The notes beneath the pieces are model-generated. The model searched no databases. It had not been told where the DNA came from and saw nothing but the letters and a program-made list of their open reading frames with translations. Made by a program: the position numbers and the translations under genes. From positions 1-46,371 of the forward strand of contig NZ_JAVFVV010000031.1 of the NCBI RefSeq assembly GCF_030929505.1: DNA of 46,371 nt. Direction: 5' to 3'. This document shows positions 39,197-46,371 of this stretch, one piece after another. The stretch comes from Mesorhizobium sp. LHD-90. GTDB taxonomy: Bacteria; Pseudomonadota; Alphaproteobacteria; Rhizobiales; Rhizobiaceae. Positions within the stretch are counted from its first letter, which is position 1. The number at the start of each line of letters is the position of its first letter.

Positions 39197-39781
39197 CTAT
39201 TCCTTCCAGGGTCCGGAATAGTCGGCATAGAGCTTCGACACGTCGGGGCGCGGACGCTCCGGCGCCGGCCCGTCATAGTTGCCGATGTGGACGAAGCCGA
39301 TCACCCTTTCATTGGGGGCGAGGCCGAGAAGCCGCCGGCCCTCAGGCACGTCGGAATACCAGTTGCTGATCCAGTTTGCGCCGTAGCCCAGGCCGCCCGC
39401 CGCGACCAACAGGCTCATCGCGGCAGCGCCGCCGGACAGGAACATCTCCCATTCCGGGATCTTCATATTGGGCTTCGGGCTCGACACGACGCCGATGACC
39501 AGCGGAGCGCGCGAAAACCGCTCACGCTCCTTCTGCTTGCGGCCTTCCGGCTGCGGCCCCTCGACCTTCTCGACCAGCTCGGCCAGCGCCTCGCCGATTC
39601 TGTGGCGGGCCTCGCCGCGATAGAGGATGAAACGCCAGGGCTCCAGGCGACCGTGGTCGGGCACGCGGCTGGCGATCTTCATCAGCAGGGCAATCTCGTC
39701 GTCGGTCGGTCCGGGGCCCTTCAGCTCGTGGATCGGGGCCGAGCCTCTGGCGAGCATGAAGTCGATGATCGGCGACGCCAT
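39197..39781 (-). CDS. Nitroreductase-family protein
   Basis: The 194-residue FMN-binding protein resembles the YdjA/RutE-like nitroreductases: IASRVPDHGRLEPWRFI (FMN phosphate binding), GGAAAMSLLVAAGGLGYGANWIS, and LAPNERVIGFVHIGNY. Function is probably NAD(P)H-dependent reduction of a nitro or quinone-like compound; natural substrate unknown. It is the first gene of a two-gene unit with the flavin reductase. A 273-bp palindromic element lies just upstream, starting 88 bp before the start codon. Confidence 0.88.
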   Translation of the reverse strand: MASPIIDFMLARGSAPIHELKGPGPTDDEIALLMKIASRVPDHGRLEPWRFILYRGEARHRIGEALAELVEKVEGPQPEGRKQKERERFSRAPLVIGVVSSPKPNMKIPEWEMFLSGGAAAMSLLVAAGGLGYGANWISNWYSDVPEGRRLLGLAPNERVIGFVHIGNYDGPAPERPRPDVSKLYADYSGPWKE

Positions 39782-39869
39782 ATCGTTTTGCTTTCTCGTC
39801 TGTTTTCGGCTGAGGCGCGTTTGCGCGGCGGCTCTGGCTGCGCCGGGAGCGGCGCTGTTCGGTATCTCT

Positions 39870-40142
39870 TAGAGCAATGTCCGACCCGATTGAACCATTC
39901 TGCCGGCGATGGTTTGGGCCAAGGTCGAGGGCTTCGTCGAATGGCCGTACCGGCGGTACGGTCGAGACGAAGCCCGAAGGATTTGGCCCAAACCAGCCCG
40001 GCCCTTCGGGTTTCCGTTTGGCGGACGCCCGGTTCGTCGGCTTGCTCGGCCGATGGAACCCCATCGACCTTCGCAACCCTCCTGCCGGATCGCCTCGCCA
40101 AACGAGAAACAGAATGGTTCAATCGGATCGGACATTGCTCTA
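39870..40142. mobile_element. MITE-like nested palindromic element with 33-bp terminal inverted repeats
   Basis: The ends TAGAGCAATGTCCGACCC.. (39870-39902) and its inverted copy (40110-40142) match at 32 of 33 positions. Inside, further inverted pairs are nested: GGTTTGGGCCAA (39911-39922) / TTGGCCCAAACC (39983-39994), GGGCTTCGTC (39929-39938) / GACGAAGCCC (39966-39975) and CCGTACCG (39945-39952) / CGGTACGG (39954-39961). The outer TA bases fit the target duplication of IS630-type transposition. No transposase is encoded; both strands show the same short frame start (MSDPIEPFC), which follows from the symmetry and is not evidence of a gene. Confidence 0.75.
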
Positions 40143-40219
40143 GCCTCGAAGCCTGGATCGCTTCAAGATCGGCGCGCCATGTCTTGAAATTGCCACCGCC
40201 TTGCTTTTGATGGCAAGCC

Positions 40220-41182
40220 ATGATCGTGCGAAAAATCCGCCACATCCTTGCCGCTTTCTGCGTCGCGTCGCTGCCGTCCGCGCTTGCCGGCGCGCAGGAA
40301 CTCGGCGACCGCCTGCCGCAGATAGAGATGCCGGGCCTCTCGACCTATGCCCCGGCGCCGAAAACCTCGCCGCTGGCCACTGCCGGGCTCGGACGAATCA
40401 CGCTCGCCGCGCAACTGGTCGATGAGGGCGCCGAAATCACGCGCGGACTGGTCTGGCGGGTCTTCGACACCGAGCCCGGCCCGGATGGCAAGCTCAAGCT
40501 GGTCGCCTCGGCCAAGGGCGGCGCCCAGTCCTTCGACCTGTCGCCAGGCCAATATCTGGTCCACGCCTCCTACGGCCGCGCCGGTGCGACCAAACGCATC
40601 TCGGTCGGCAACGACGCCCGGCGCGAAGCCTTGGTGCTCGACGCCGGCGGACTGAAGCTGGACGCGGAGAATTCCGGAGGGCAGCACATCCCATCGGAAA
40701 AACTGCGCTTTTCCATCTACGAGGCGGACGAGAAGCAGGGTGCGGGCGAACGCGCGCTGATCCTGCCCGACGTCAGCCCGAACACGGTGATCCGGCTCAA
40801 CGCCGGCACCTACCAGGTGGTGTCGACCTACGGAAACGTCAACGCCGTCATCCGCTCCGACATCAAGGTCGAAGCCGGAAAACTGACCGAGGCGACCGTC
40901 GAGCACCGGGCGGCCGAGATCACCATGAAGCTGGTGCGGCAGTCCGGCGGCGAGGCGATCGCCGACACGTCCTGGTCGGTGCAGACCAACTCCGGCGACC
41001 CGGTGCGCGAAAGCGTCGGCGCCTATGCGTCCATGGTGCTCGCGGAAGGCGACTACACCATTGTCGCCAAGAACCGGGACCACATCTATCAGCGCGATTT
41101 CACGGTCGAGGCGGGCAACAATGCCGAGGTCGAGGTGATTGCCGACGAAAGCGCACCGGCAGCCGTCGAGGGGGCGGACTGA
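40220..41182 (+). CDS. Secreted protein with three beta-sandwich-like repeats
   Basis: A 320-residue protein with a signal peptide (MIVRKIRHILAAFCVASLPSALAGAQ, cleavage near 25). Three repeat units follow, each with a strand pattern ending in a GxY segment: LSPGQYLVHASYGRAGATK (~110-128), LNAGTYQVVSTYGNVNAVI (~194-212) and LAEGDYTIVAKNRDHIYQR (~274-292). Each is preceded by a W/F-V/I-F/Y strand (LVWRVFD, LRFSIYEA, TSWSVQT). This resembles repeated Ig- or transthyretin-like folds. The family is not recognised. It may be periplasmic or surface-associated. Convergent with the acyltransferase gene. Confidence 0.8.
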   Translation: MIVRKIRHILAAFCVASLPSALAGAQELGDRLPQIEMPGLSTYAPAPKTSPLATAGLGRITLAAQLVDEGAEITRGLVWRVFDTEPGPDGKLKLVASAKGGAQSFDLSPGQYLVHASYGRAGATKRISVGNDARREALVLDAGGLKLDAENSGGQHIPSEKLRFSIYEADEKQGAGERALILPDVSPNTVIRLNAGTYQVVSTYGNVNAVIRSDIKVEAGKLTEATVEHRAAEITMKLVRQSGGEAIADTSWSVQTNSGDPVRESVGAYASMVLAEGDYTIVAKNRDHIYQRDFTVEAGNNAEVEVIADESAPAAVEGAD

Positions 41183-41223
41183 CCGCGTCGATTTTGGCCA
41201 TAGGCGAAATCGGCGAAGTCATG

Positions 41224-41243
41224 TCTCCCCGCTGGCGGGAGAG
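41224..41243. repeat. Short palindrome between convergent genes
   Basis: TCTCCCCGC (41224-41232) pairs with GCGGGAGAG (41235-41243, one bulge/mismatch). It lies between the convergent 40220-41182 and acyltransferase genes. It resembles the GGGGAGA-type intergenic palindromes that are dispersed in rhizobial genomes and may serve as a bidirectional terminator, although no T tract is present. Confidence 0.45.
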
Positions 41244-41276
41244 ACGGAGACGGGCGGCGCCAGCAACGAAGCAAAC

Positions 41277-42614
41277 CTATCCCCGGCACGAGGATGTGAC
41301 TGCAACCGCCCGATACGCAAACGGATTCGGATAGGTCCGCAACACCCCCTCGCGGTACAGATTGGTATTGATGCCGTCCAGCGCCGCTTGCAACCGCCGG
41401 CGCAACTCCGCGGTCAGCGCTCCGGCGTCGCCGTCGAAAGCATGAACGGGGATAGGCTCAGGCGCACGGATAATCGCCCGTCTCGGACCGACCGGTTGCG
41501 GCACGAAACGGTTCAGCGTGTCGCGCAACGTGCCTGCGCAATAGTCGTTGCGGATGCGCTTTATGTGCTCGGCCGCCTGCTCCTGGGTCATCGCGGGGTC
41601 CGCCCAGGCAAACGGTCCCAGCCGCTTCAGCCGTTGCAGCGTCTCGGCGAGCTGCTTCACCCTGCCCCTGGCCTCGTCAGAGGCAGTCCCGCCCTTGTCG
41701 CGCAGCCAGCGTCGGGCGGCGCGCAGCACGTCCGCGTCAGGCGAAGCCTCGACCGCCTCGGCAAGCCGTTGCGACAAAATGCCTGCCAGACCCTCCAGCC
41801 GCACCGCCACCGGCCCGCGGCGGTCCGCCGTCACTCCAGCCTTCCGTTCGTCGCGGAACAAAAGTTCCTGGTAGATCGTGTGGATGCGCTGCGCAGTCGT
41901 GGCGCCCACGGGCGGCGCCGCGATTCCCAGTTTATGCTCGACATAGGCACACTCCGCCTGCAGGCCGGCATCCGCGTCGTGGAGGAAAACCAGCTTCCAG
42001 ACGATGGGCGCGAGCCAGGCCTCGAAGTCCGGAGCGGCGGCCCGGCCCTTCGCCAGCGCTTCAACAGCCATTTCGGCCGCCCCCGGCATCAGCGGCGCGA
42101 CCCAGTCGCCATGCCAGCCGACCGCGCCCTCCGGGTGCAGCAGCACGCCGTTGCCGGCAACTGCCCAGTCGACCGAATGCTGGCGAGCCAGATCGTTGCT
42201 GCCGGGGATCTGTGCGATCAGATTGTTGGCCAGCCAGAAGCGTTGCGCCAGCCTGCCCAGGCCGTTGACGACGCCGTTTGTGGCCCAGGACGCCGTCAGA
42301 GGCGCCACCTTCGACACGATCTCCTTGTCGATCATCCAGTCGGTGAAGAATTCCGGATGGTTGGGCGTCAGAAAGGTCGCCTTGCCTTTTCCGCATACGG
42401 TTTCGAGCCGTTCCCGGTCGGCGTCGGGAAAGTCGATCTCACGCACGTTGGCGATGCCGCGAATGCCAGGCACGCGGTTGAGCACGGGCACGTCGCGCAG
42501 CAGCGGCATGCCTTTCAGCATCAGCCACCGGTTGACCGGCGTCATCAGGCCGATCAGCAGGCGATTGGGCCGTGGCGGGACGAAACTATTGAGCTGGCCC
42601 GGCTTCTCCCCCAC
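41277..42614 (-). CDS. PlsC-type acyltransferase domain protein
   Basis: A 445-residue protein. The acyltransferase core shows NHPEFFTDW (85-93) and HPEGAVGW (160-167), matching the NHx4D and PEG blocks of 1-acylglycerol-3-phosphate acyltransferases, but H86 and D92 are separated by five residues instead of four. The ~250-residue C-terminal part is helical and not part of typical PlsC (about 240 aa). A GxxP-rich hydrophobic start (RLLIGLMTPVNRWLML) suggests membrane association. The acceptor lipid is uncertain. It lies near eipB and other envelope-type genes. Confidence 0.82.
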   Translation of the reverse strand: MGEKPGQLNSFVPPRPNRLLIGLMTPVNRWLMLKGMPLLRDVPVLNRVPGIRGIANVREIDFPDADRERLETVCGKGKATFLTPNHPEFFTDWMIDKEIVSKVAPLTASWATNGVVNGLGRLAQRFWLANNLIAQIPGSNDLARQHSVDWAVAGNGVLLHPEGAVGWHGDWVAPLMPGAAEMAVEALAKGRAAAPDFEAWLAPIVWKLVFLHDADAGLQAECAYVEHKLGIAAPPVGATTAQRIHTIYQELLFRDERKAGVTADRRGPVAVRLEGLAGILSQRLAEAVEASPDADVLRAARRWLRDKGGTASDEARGRVKQLAETLQRLKRLGPFAWADPAMTQEQAAEHIKRIRNDYCAGTLRDTLNRFVPQPVGPRRAIIRAPEPIPVHAFDGDAGALTAELRRRLQAALDGINTNLYREGVLRTYPNPFAYRAVAVTSSCRG

Positions 42615-42640
42615 GCGCCGCTCCTATCAACGCCTTGCCG

Positions 42641-42668
42641 GCGGGCCGAAGCCGGTTACGCGGCCCGC
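42641..42668 (-). terminator. Hairpin downstream of eipB
   Basis: On the minus strand the region after eipB (stop at 42709) contains an 8-bp GC stem GCGGGCCG/CGGCCCGC (42641-42648 with 42661-42668) with a 12-nt loop. There is no T tract, so a terminator role is only tentative. Confidence 0.35.
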
Positions 42669-42708
42669 TGGTGGGGCGGCGGGAAAGCGGCTCAAGCAGG
42701 CGCGCAAG

Positions 42709-43533
42709 CTATTTGCAGGTTTGCTGCGGCGGCGTGTCGAACACCGACAGGTTGACCAGTTTTCCGGTCATCGAGAAGTCGCCATAGTCCATGGTGAGGT
42801 CACGGGTCAGGCCGTTCTCGTGCAGCTTGAAGGCGATGCGGTATTCGGGCACCTCCTCGCCGCCATCGTCATCGTCGTCGAAATAGGCGATATCGACCGG
42901 CCAGTATTGGTCCTTGCCCAGCGTCTTCAGCACCGGCAGTTCGGGATCGTCGGCCGCGGCTTCGGTCTTCTTGCCGACGACGACCGTTGTGGTCATCACC
43001 TTGTCGCCATTCTCCGAACCGTCGAACAGGTTGGTCTCGTAGAATCTTTCGCCGGTGTTTGCCTTGCCGATCAGTTCAACCAGGTGCTGGGTCGGAAACT
43101 GCGTCTTGCCCAGTTCGAGGCTGTTCTTCTCCGGCTTGTCGATCTCCACCTTCAGCCCGTCGGCCTCGCGCGTCGCCGTGCCTTTGAGTTCGCGGTCGAG
43201 AGCCTGGTCGGTGAAGGATTTGGTGACGAAGGAGAACGACTTTCCGCCACCGTCCTCGAAGGTGGTGGTCTGCTGGTCTGTCAGGCGCGAATTCTCGCTG
43301 GTGTCGATGCGCGTCACGAAGCGGAAATTCACCGTATACCCTTCGCAGGGCGAACCGTTGAATTCATACACCATTCGTCCGTGCAGCCCGGTGATGCCGG
43401 ACCTGTCGGAGGCATTGTCGAGCGCCAGGTCGTAGACGGCGCGATGCGAGATCAGCGGCGCGGCGGCAAGGGCCGGAAAGGCCGCCAGTGTCGCAGCGGT
43501 CGCGGAAGCAAGGACGAATTGGCGCGATGCGCG
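42709..43533 (-). CDS. eipB: Cell envelope integrity protein EipB family (DUF1849)
   Basis: A 274-residue periplasmic protein with a signal peptide (MRASRQFVLASATAATLAAFPALA). The mature part has the EipB/DUF1849 pattern: SHRAVYDLALDNASDRSGI, GRMVYEFNGSPCEGYTVNF and a final PPQQTCK. The Cys in SPCEGY and the penultimate Cys are the pair that form the conserved disulfide in Brucella EipB. The family keeps the alphaproteobacterial envelope intact and is linked to lipoprotein functions. ATG 43533 is preferred to 43566, which would add 11 residues before the signal peptide. Confidence 0.9.
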   Translation of the reverse strand, partial: RASRQFVLASATAATLAAFPALAAAPLISHRAVYDLALDNASDRSGITGLHGRMVYEFNGSPCEGYTVNFRFVTRIDTSENSRLTDQQTTTFEDGGGKSFSFVTKSFTDQALDRELKGTATREADGLKVEIDKPEKNSLELGKTQFPTQHLVELIGKANTGERFYETNLFDGSENGDKVMTTTVVVGKKTEAAADDPELPVLKTLGKDQYWPVDIAYFDDDDDGGEEVPEYRIAFKLHENGLTRDLTMDYGDFSMTGKLVNLSVFDTPPQQTCK

Positions 43534-43666
43534 CATGCAGTAACTCCGATCCGGCGCCGGCCTCAAACTAGGCCGAAACCTCCAAAAAAGTCGTGGCGGA
43601 AGCGAGGCAAAAGTTGCAATTTCCAGCCTTGAACAGACCGCCAGAAACTAGAGATAAGGAATGACG

Positions 43667-44131
43667 ATGGGCGACACAATCGAAAAGCGGCTGGCCGAAC
43701 TCGGCGTCACCCTGCCCGCTGCCGCCGCGCCGGCCGCCAACTACGTGCCCTACGTGCGGAGCGGCAACCTGCTGTTCACCGCCGGCCAGTTGCCGCTGAA
43801 AGACGGCAAGCTGGTCGCAAGCGGACTGGTCGGGCGGGACATTGACACGGCGGCCGCCAAGGATGCCGCAAAATACTGCGCAATCAATATTTTGGCTCAG
43901 GTGAAGGCAGCGGCAGGGTCGCTGGACGCCATCCGCCGTCTGGTAAAGATCACCGTCTTCGTCGCCTCGACGCCGGATTTCACGGAGCAGCACCTGGTCG
44001 CCAACGGCGCCTCGGATTTCCTGGCCGCCGTCCTCGGCGATGCCGGCAAGCATGCGCGCTCGGCAGTCGGCATGGCCTCGCTGCCGCTGAATGCGCCAGT
44101 CGAGATCGAAGCCATCGTCGAACTCGCGTAA
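43667..44131 (+). CDS. RidA family protein
   Basis: A 154-residue YjgF/YER057c/UK114 protein, subgroup with a long N-terminus. LLFTAGQLPLKDGKL, AKYCAINILAQVKAAAGSLD and RSAVGMASLPLNAPVEIEAIVEL are the family pattern; the Arg before SAVG aligns with the catalytic Arg of imine deaminases. Archetypal RidA hydrolyses reactive 2-aminoacrylate; this subgroup's role is not established. The ATG at 43667 has AAGGA seven bases upstream, so it is preferred to 43661. It lies 10 bp ahead of the GDPD gene in the same direction. Confidence 0.87.
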   Translation: MGDTIEKRLAELGVTLPAAAAPAANYVPYVRSGNLLFTAGQLPLKDGKLVASGLVGRDIDTAAAKDAAKYCAINILAQVKAAAGSLDAIRRLVKITVFVASTPDFTEQHLVANGASDFLAAVLGDAGKHARSAVGMASLPLNAPVEIEAIVELA

Positions 44132-44141
44132 GGGCTTGATC

Positions 44142-44870
44142 ATGCGAGATATTTCCTGGCTGACGAAACAGCCGGTGGCGCATCGCGGCTTCCACGACAT
44201 GAATAAAAAGGTCTGGGAGAACACGCTGTCCGCCTTTGCCCGCGCGGCGGAGCGCGGCTATGCGATCGAATGCGACGTGCACTTGAGCCTCGACGGCGAA
44301 GTGATTGTTTTCCATGACAACGATCTGCGCCGGCTAGCTGGCCGGGAAGGCTATGTCTGGCAGAAGACAGCGGCCGAGTTCGGCGCGCTGAGGATTGGCG
44401 GGACGGACGATCACGCGCCGACACTGAAGGAAACGCTCGATCTCGTCGCCGGCCGCGTGCCGCTGGTGATTGAGCTAAAGGGCATTCCAGGCCACGACGC
44501 CGGCCTCGTCGCCAAGGTGGGATCGCTGCTGAAGGACTATTCCGGCGACGTTGCGATCATGTCGTTCGACCACTGGCTGATCCGCGATTTCGAGCGCGAC
44601 GCGCCGGGAATTCCCGGCGGCCTGACCGCCTGGGGCGACCAGCAGCAGGAGATCGAGGCGCATTTTTCCATGCTAAGCCATGGAATCTCCTTCGTTTCCT
44701 ACGCCGTTGACCATCTGCCCAACCGCTTCGTCAGCTTCGTGCGCGAGAAACTCTCCATGCCGGTGATCACCTGGACGGTGCGCGACGAAGCGGCGGTGAA
44801 ACGCACTTTCGCGCTGGCCGACCAGATGACCTTCGAAGGCTTCGAGCCGGAAAAAGCGGCGGTCGCGTGA
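44142..44870 (+). CDS. Glycerophosphodiester phosphodiesterase family protein
   Basis: The 242-residue GDPD barrel has HRG (14-16), ENTLSAF, ECDVHLSLDGEVIVFHD with the metal-binding Glu/Asp and second His, and VPLVIELKG. It hydrolyses glycerophosphodiesters to sn-glycerol-3-phosphate and an alcohol; rhizobial enzymes of this family can also act in membrane lipid turnover. No signal peptide, so it is cytoplasmic. It overlaps the start of the next gene by four bases (GTG 44867), suggesting coupling. Confidence 0.9.
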   Translation: MRDISWLTKQPVAHRGFHDMNKKVWENTLSAFARAAERGYAIECDVHLSLDGEVIVFHDNDLRRLAGREGYVWQKTAAEFGALRIGGTDDHAPTLKETLDLVAGRVPLVIELKGIPGHDAGLVAKVGSLLKDYSGDVAIMSFDHWLIRDFERDAPGIPGGLTAWGDQQQEIEAHFSMLSHGISFVSYAVDHLPNRFVSFVREKLSMPVITWTVRDEAAVKRTFALADQMTFEGFEPEKAAVA

Positions 44871-46141
44871 AATGGCCCTTGCCGCGCCGCTTTCGCAGTG
44901 CACATAACACTGCGATGATGCAGCGCGGCGAAGACGGCGACGCTTCTAAGGCCGGCCAGGCGATCCGCGTGGCCGGCTCGATGAACGATTTCACCCGCCA
45001 AGAGTGGGAAAATCTCGCCGGTACGGCCCGCGAAAGCGCTGCAGGAATTGCCTACAACCCCTTCCTTTCATATGATTTTCTGAAGTCATTGGAGGACTCC
45101 GGCTGCGCCACGGCGCGCACCGGTTGGCAAGCCAGCCATTTGCGCCTGGAGGACGCTGAGGGCACGCTGCTGGGCGCGGTTCCGGCCTATCTGAAATCGC
45201 ACAGCCAGGGCGAGTACGTGTTCGACCACGGCTGGGCGGACGCTTTCGAGCGAGCCGGCGGAGACTACTACCCAAAATTGCAGGCGTCGATTCCCTTTAC
45301 CCCCGCGACCGGCCCTCGCCTGCTGGTGCGCGGTGACCTCGACGCCACTGCAACGAAGTCCACGCTCGCCGCCGGGCTGAAGGCTGTGGCGGTAAGACTC
45401 GGTGTATCTTCGGCGCATGTGACTTTCGTCGGCGACCAGGATCTGTGCGCTCTCAACGAGGCTGGCTACCTGCACAGGACCGACCAGCAATTCCACTTCG
45501 TCAACGATAACTATTTGAACTACGAGGACTTTCTGGCCACGCTCGCGTCCCGAAAACGCAAGGCGCTGAGGAAGGAGCGGCGCGAGGCCGTCGCCTCCGG
45601 CATCACGATCGACTGGCTCACCGGCAGCGACCTCACCGAAGCGGTGTGGGACGACTTCTTTGCCTTCTACATGGACACCGGCGGCCGAAAATGGGGCCGA
45701 CCCTATCTCAACCGCAGGTTTTTTTCCCTTGTCGGCGAAAGGATGGGAAAGGACATTTTGCTGGTCATGGCGCAGCGCGCCGGCCGCTATGTCGCGGGTG
45801 CGATAAATTTCATCGGCGGCGATACGCTCTACGGCCGCAATTGGGGCTGCATCGAGGACCATCCGTTCCTGCACTTCGAGATCTGCTACCATCAAGCAAT
45901 TGATTTCGCTATCGAAAAGGGACTGCGTGTGGTCGAGGCCGGCGCCCAGGGCGAACACAAGCTGGCGCGCGGCTACCGCCCCGTAACCACCCACTCGGCG
46001 CATTTCATCGCCCATCCCGGCCTTCGCAACGCAGTCGCCGACTATCTCAGACGCGAACGGCAGGAAGTGGCGCAGACGAGCGAACTTTTTCAGCACCACA
46101 TGCCGTTCCGCAAGGAAAATCAACAAGTTGAGCGGGAATGA
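44867..46141 (+). CDS. GNAT/FemAB-like protein (peptidogalycan biosynthesis family, COG3146 type)
   Basis: A 424-residue protein of the DUF482/COG3146 family (PF04339, related to FemAB). LHRTDQQFHFVNDNYLNYEDFLATL, RKRKALRKERREAV, FYMDTGGRKWGRPYLNR and GAQGEHKLARGYRPVTTHSAH are family segments; the last contains the conserved GEHK block. The role is probably an aminoacyl- or acyl-type transfer to an envelope or cytosolic acceptor, not proven. Start is uncertain: GTG 44867, ATG 44915 or a later Met (MNDFTRQEW). It ends the plus-strand run RidA-GDPD-COG3146; about 115 bp separate it from the edge gene. Confidence 0.85.
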   Translation: MKWPLPRRFRSAHNTAMMQRGEDGDASKAGQAIRVAGSMNDFTRQEWENLAGTARESAAGIAYNPFLSYDFLKSLEDSGCATARTGWQASHLRLEDAEGTLLGAVPAYLKSHSQGEYVFDHGWADAFERAGGDYYPKLQASIPFTPATGPRLLVRGDLDATATKSTLAAGLKAVAVRLGVSSAHVTFVGDQDLCALNEAGYLHRTDQQFHFVNDNYLNYEDFLATLASRKRKALRKERREAVASGITIDWLTGSDLTEAVWDDFFAFYMDTGGRKWGRPYLNRRFFSLVGERMGKDILLVMAQRAGRYVAGAINFIGGDTLYGRNWGCIEDHPFLHFEICYHQAIDFAIEKGLRVVEAGAQGEHKLARGYRPVTTHSAHFIAHPGLRNAVADYLRRERQEVAQTSELFQHHMPFRKENQQVERE

Positions 46142-46256
46142 CAGGCGCATCCGCCGATGCCCGGTCGCAGTTTTTCAGTGCCTTCCGGAAGCTCGTGAAG
46201 TCGGGAAGTTTTTTGATTTTCAACAGGTTGACGGAAAGCTGACGCATAACCGCACA

Positions 46257-46370
46257 CTACACGACTCTGTTTGGTTTGAGTTTTTTGGGCAGTCGTTTCC
46301 AGATCGTGTCCCAGGCTTGTGTTGCGCGGGGTGGGTCGGTTTGAAGCCAGTTGCGCAGGGTGTCGAATCC
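46257..46370 (-). CDS. C-terminal end of an unrecognised protein (5' part beyond the window)
   Basis: An open frame runs from the right edge to TAG at 46257, giving the last 37 residues (GFDTLRNWLQTDPPRATQAW, then DTIWKRLPKKLKPNRVV). The Trp-rich, basic end and the less GC-rich sequence resemble the tails of transposase-like or plasmid-type proteins, but I do not recognise a family. It is read on the opposite strand from the gene before it. Confidence 0.45.
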   Translation of the reverse strand, partial: GFDTLRNWLQTDPPRATQAWDTIWKRLPKKLKPNRVV

Positions 46371-46371
46371 G

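Noticed and set aside
39869-40143. Two 88-codon frames on opposite strands that both begin MSDPIEPFC
   Set aside because: The identical starts result from the terminal inverted repeats of the MITE-like element. The frames have no other support.
46082-46252. A vague duplication of the end of the COG3146 gene (TTTTTCAG..., CAACAAGTTGA vs CAACAGGTTGA)
   Set aside because: Matches are short, with unequal spacing, and could be chance; not strong enough to call.

Overview
The window reads as an alphaproteobacterial chromosome segment, most likely order Rhizobiales and family Phyllobacteriaceae (Mesorhizobium-like). Reasons: high GC; an iscU-like/folE/hisI neighbourhood; an MlaEFD system with a STAS-fused permease; an EipB (DUF1849) envelope protein; a DUF2336 protein; and rhizobial-type intergenic palindromes. 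This is inference from recognisable families, since no search could be run. No rRNA, tRNA, CRISPR array, prophage or intact insertion sequence was seen.

Layout. 1-5.3 kb: the 3' end of a large coiled-coil type gene with a good terminator, a small membrane protein, then a minus-strand lipid-transport operon mlaE-mlaF-mlaD-auxiliary lipoprotein. 5.3-8.0 kb: a secreted DUF1254/DUF1214 protein lies between two 90-bp direct repeats carrying the leader and first codons of dgcA, with intact dgcA immediately downstream; this looks like an insertion scar. 8-14.3 kb: an MFS transporter, an LpxH-like metallophosphoesterase, an atypical SDR, malic enzyme (with a phosphotransacetylase-like domain) and a Fe-S scaffold protein. 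14.3-17 kb: a plus-strand run of folE (with a probable THF-II riboswitch), hisI (with a two-state hairpin at its ribosome binding site) and a patatin phospholipase. 17-22.9 kb: a minus-strand run of aminotransferase, hom, glpX and recJ, with a small lipoprotein upstream. 22.9-30.3 kb: phaC, dnaE and a three-part HAD/P-loop ATPase protein. 30.4-38.1 kb: an AraJ-type MFS transporter, parE, an alpha/beta hydrolase with an apparent ATC start, a methyltransferase, a DUF2336 protein and a translationally coupled MaoC/CitE pair. 38.2-46.1 kb: a small lipoprotein, a flavin reductase/nitroreductase pair, a 273-bp MITE-like nested palindrome, a secreted three-repeat protein, an acyltransferase, eipB, and a plus-strand RidA/GDPD/FemAB-like run. 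The right edge cuts the 3' end of an unrecognised minus-strand gene.

Functionally it is mostly housekeeping: DNA replication and repair (dnaE, parE, recJ), central carbon (malic enzyme, glpX, phaC), amino acid and cofactor synthesis (hom, hisI, folE) and envelope maintenance (mla, eipB, acyltransferase, lipoproteins). The most interesting material is between or around the genes: the dgcA-flanked insertion, the MITE-like element, the hisI and folE leaders, a palindrome over the mlaE start codon, and the HAD/ATPase fusion.
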